A stretch of DNA of 34,629 bases, taken from assembly GCA_905236865.1 (NCBI GenBank), contig CAJOQX010000329.1, forward strand, positions 1 to 34,629, given 5' to 3'. The translations under genes were made by a program, and so were the position numbers. Each line of letters begins with the position of its first letter. The stretch's first letter is position 1. Below are positions 32,341 through 34,629 of the stretch, piece after piece. Below the pieces are notes generated by a model that worked only from the letters and a program-made list of their open reading frames with translations, was not told where the DNA came from and did no database searches. The stretch is from Candidatus Rifleibacteriota bacterium (GTDB lineage Bacteria; Muiribacteriota; Ozemobacteria; Ozemobacterales; Ozemobacteraceae).

Positions 32341-33714
32341 ATGACAAACAGAATCTATATATGTATCGACTTAAAAAGTTATTATGCCAGTGTAGAATGT
32401 GTATTCCGCAATCTAGACCCATTAAAAGCCTATCTTCTTGTTGCTGATGAATCACGCACCGACAAAACAATATGTTTAGCGGTTTCCCCTGCATTAAAAG
32501 CTTTAGGTGTTCCTGGCAGACCTAGATTATTTGAAGCAAAGCAAAAAATCCGTGAAGCTGAATCTCTGATGAAAAAAAAGATAGATTATATTGTGGCAAC
32601 ACCTCGAATGTCCGCTTATATAAAGCAATCTGCTGAAATATATAATATTTATTTGAAATATATATCTTCAGAAGATATTCATGTTTACAGCATAGATGAA
32701 GTTTTTATGGATGTAACAAATTATTTACACTTGCATCAAAATTCTGCTCATAAAATGGCAATAACCATGATTAAAGACGTTTTAAAAAATACAGGTATTA
32801 CCGCTACCGCAGGAATAGGCACTAATATGTTTCTTGCTAAAGTTGCTATGGATATAATTGCAAAAAAATCTATCGCTGATTCTGATGGAGTAAGAATAGG
32901 TGAATTAAACGAAAATTCTTATCGTAAAAAACTTTGGGATCATAAGCCATTAACTGATTTTTGGCAAATTGGAACAGGCACATCAAATAGACTAAAACGC
33001 TATGGTATTAATACAATGGGCGATATTGCAGAATATTCCATATATAACGAGGAACTGCTATATAAACTTTTCGGCATTAATGCAGAAATTTTAATAGACC
33101 ATGCCTGGGGCTTAGAACCCTGCCTTATGAAAGACATAAAATCTTATAAACCTAAAAATAGCAGTTTAAGCAGTGGGCAAGTCCTGCCTAGACCTTACAA
33201 ATTCCAAGAAGCTCAAATTATCGTGAAAGAAATGGCAGACTTATTAAGTTTAGATTTAGTGCAAAAAAATCTTGTTACTGAATCTATTACTCTTTATATC
33301 GGATTTGACCACGAATCTTTTTGTAATTATGATGATTCTTGTTATATAGACCATTATGGAAGAATTATCCCTAAACCAGCAGGCGGTACAATTAGGTTTT
33401 CTTGCCCTACAAATTCAAACCAAGAAATAACTAAAGCATTTTTATCCATTTTTAATAACGAAAAAATAGTTAATCGTAATTTACTTATTAGACGGGTTAA
33501 TATTTGTGCAAACAAAATATCTAAAAAATCAAGGTATCATCAGTTAGAATTATTTAAAGATTACGAAAAAGAAAATAAAGAAAACAATCTACAAAAAGCT
33601 ATATTACAAATTAAATCTAAATATGGTTGCAATTCACTTTTAAAGGGAATGAATTTTCTCGAAGCTAGCAGAACCAAAGAAAGGATTTCTCAAATAGGAG
33701 GACATAAGGCATAA
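32341..33714 (+). CDS. Y-family DNA polymerase (UmuC/UvrX type)
   Basis: 457 aa. The catalytic carboxylates are in YICIDLKSYYASVE (Asp10) and YSIDEVFMDV (Asp119, Glu120). The segment VADESRTDKTICLAVSPALK is typical of the UmuC-like subgroup of Firmicutes and their phages (UvrX, YqjW) rather than DinB. Helix-hairpin-helix and little-finger domains follow (DFWQIGTGTSNRLKRYGINT; about 200-430). Such enzymes copy past DNA lesions and raise mutation rate. The start lacks a Shine-Dalgarno site but begins exactly where the family does. A YolD-like gene follows 21 bp downstream, the usual partner. Confidence 0.92.
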   Translation: MTNRIYICIDLKSYYASVECVFRNLDPLKAYLLVADESRTDKTICLAVSPALKALGVPGRPRLFEAKQKIREAESLMKKKIDYIVATPRMSAYIKQSAEIYNIYLKYISSEDIHVYSIDEVFMDVTNYLHLHQNSAHKMAITMIKDVLKNTGITATAGIGTNMFLAKVAMDIIAKKSIADSDGVRIGELNENSYRKKLWDHKPLTDFWQIGTGTSNRLKRYGINTMGDIAEYSIYNEELLYKLFGINAEILIDHAWGLEPCLMKDIKSYKPKNSSLSSGQVLPRPYKFQEAQIIVKEMADLLSLDLVQKNLVTESITLYIGFDHESFCNYDDSCYIDHYGRIIPKPAGGTIRFSCPTNSNQEITKAFLSIFNNEKIVNRNLLIRRVNICANKISKKSRYHQLELFKDYEKENKENNLQKAILQIKSKYGCNSLLKGMNFLEASRTKERISQIGGHKA

Positions 33715-33735
33715 ATAAGGAATTAGGAGTTAAGA

Positions 33736-33921
33736 ATGTCTAAATACAATGATATAATCAATAAACATCGCCCAATACATAAAAATGATTATTTCTCTTT
33801 CAAGCACCCTCCAATGAATAGAAAGCAACGTGCAAAGCTTTTTATGGCTTTTGATGCTTTAAGCGGTTTTAGTGAAGAAATAAATAAAGTAAAAAAAAGA
33901 GACGAACTTTTTTGGATATAA
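33736..33921 (+). CDS. YolD-like protein
   Basis: 61 aa. The stretch MNRKQRAKLFMAFDALSGFS matches the YolD core (RAxxFxPFxALxGF). YolD-like genes are regularly placed next to umuC/uvrX-type polymerase genes and are thought to be functional analogues of UmuD, though this is not firmly proved. There is a good AGGAG site upstream. It ends in LFWI without a signal or membrane segment. No clear terminator follows. Confidence 0.8.
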   Translation: MSKYNDIINKHRPIHKNDYFSFKHPPMNRKQRAKLFMAFDALSGFSEEINKVKKRDELFWI

Positions 33922-33963
33922 ATTATTTATTAATACTTACTACTACTTTACATACTAAAAAAG

Positions 33964-33991
33964 TTGCATTTTAAAAATATTATGCTATTTT
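33964..33991 (+). promoter_or_regulatory. Tentative promoter of the terminal lipoprotein gene
   Basis: TTGCAT, a 16-nt spacer, TATTTT. This is a fair -35 and a poor -10, about 52 bp before the ATG at 34043. Confidence 0.3.
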
Positions 33992-34042
33992 AGTAGAAAT
34001 TAAACCATTTTAATCACAGTTGTTGTGAAAAGGAGTTTTTAA

Positions 34043-34629
34043 ATGAAGAATTTGACAAAAAAAGCTTTATTATCCATTGCTTTTTTTAGTGCAATGACAT
34101 TAGTAGGTTGTAGTAGTGATAGTGATAATAGTCTTACCAATAGAGCTATAGATGCAAGATTAGCTGAAACCATGGCAATAAAAGTTGCAGTTGCACCTGC
34201 ATTAGATAATAAAAAAGATATTTTGGTTGCTCCAGCTCCAGCAGCAGGTTCTGCCAGAGCTAAACTTGATGATAAAATAAATATAACTCTTCCTGAAGGT
34301 TTTTCTGATTCTAACGATATCGAAACTGCTGTAAACGGAAGTGCAGATTTAGAGAAGAAAAAATTGAAAAATGACAGTGAAGCTACTTTCAAAACTGGAA
34401 CAAATGGAGCAAATAACGTTGCCTCTTATAAAAAAGATGTCACTTTTTACTTTGAACCTGTTTCTACAGAAAAAGTTGACACATATATAATTGCCGATGG
34501 TTCTATTATTTCTGGTGTATCATATTATGGAAATAAATATACGGTAGTATTTGCAACAGAAGATGTTGCAGGAACAGACAAAGATGGTAAAGAAATGACT
34601 ACCACAAATATAAAAGGTAGTGTTTTTAG
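34043..34629 (+). CDS. Lipoprotein of unknown function (3' end outside window)
   Basis: The frame is open from ATG 34043 to the last base; 195 codons are visible and the final codon is cut, so the terminal TAG letters are not an in-frame stop. GGAG precedes the start. The signal peptide ends in TLVGC (Cys23 lipidated), followed by a Ser/Asp-rich linker (SSDSDNS). The rest contains an Ala/Pro-rich segment (LVAPAPAAGSARA) and beta-rich stretches (DVTFYFEPVS, YYGNKYTVVFATED). I recognise no domain. It is probably an envelope protein, served by the lspA/lgt genes of the same window. Confidence 0.8.
   Translation, partial: MKNLTKKALLSIAFFSAMTLVGCSSDSDNSLTNRAIDARLAETMAIKVAVAPALDNKKDILVAPAPAAGSARAKLDDKINITLPEGFSDSNDIETAVNGSADLEKKKLKNDSEATFKTGTNGANNVASYKKDVTFYFEPVSTEKVDTYIIADGSIISGVSYYGNKYTVVFATEDVAGTDKDGKEMTTTNIKGSVF

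Noticed and set aside
30661-34042. Prophage or integrative element containing the XRE/ImmA genes
   Set aside because: XRE/ImmA pairs often lie on mobile elements, but no integrase, att repeat, replication or structural phage gene is seen within this window.
34621-34629. TAG at the window end as the stop of the last lipoprotein gene
   Set aside because: Counting codons from ATG 34043, the last codon is incomplete (AG); the TAG letters are not in frame.

Overview
This window is AT-rich chromosomal DNA, roughly one third G+C by eye, from a flagellated bacterium with an outer membrane. The evidence for the envelope type is an L-ring protein gene (flgH), a secretin, lipoprotein-processing genes, HflK/HflC and a bacterial alpha-2-macroglobulin. 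I cannot fix the phylum from sequence alone. Poorly cultured gut or sediment lineages such as Riflebacteria would fit, but that is a guess.

Layout. 1-738 is the 3' part of asnS. 815-1287 is an eroded intergenic zone holding a possible restriction-gene remnant and a short non-autonomous repeat element. 1288-5299 is a flagellar operon (DUF501 gene, flgF, flgG, flgA, flgH) behind a sigma-28-like promoter and closed by a terminator. 5427-7390 (minus) is hflK-hflC. 7645-10863 holds a GspF/PilC-type inner-membrane protein and a secretin, both from the type IV pilus/type II secretion world. 11049-14524 has a metallophosphoesterase and a large MscS-family channel. 14571-14974 is a second, longer member of the repeat-element family. 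15111-18381 (minus) pairs a tandem DUF1538 membrane protein with a protein built of PII-like domains. 18517-23769 (minus) is a 1750-aa alpha-2-macroglobulin, and 23948-25045 (minus) is a lipoprotein with two CxxCH motifs and a fibronectin-like domain. 25389-29475 is a tightly overlapping six-gene operon: lspA, two tandem lgt paralogues, an RluD-type pseudouridine synthase, a pilin-like protein and a HAMP protein. 29558-30660 is an AIM24-family protein plus a small tail-anchored protein. 30729-33921 is the most notable region: an XRE repressor, an ImmA/IrrE-type metalloprotease, a Y-family DNA polymerase and a YolD-like protein. The window ends inside another lipoprotein gene.

How the parts work together. 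The 30729-33921 block looks like a LexA-independent DNA-damage switch. By analogy with ImmR/ImmA and DdrO/PprI, the protease would inactivate the repressor and release a mutagenic polymerase and its YolD partner. Both of its promoters are near-consensus, with a shared GTGAA motif around the core elements. lspA and the two lgt genes process lipoproteins, and two lipoprotein genes lie in the same window. The DUF1538/PII pair looks like an ion transporter with its own nucleotide-sensing regulator. No tRNA, rRNA, CRISPR array or transposase gene was found.
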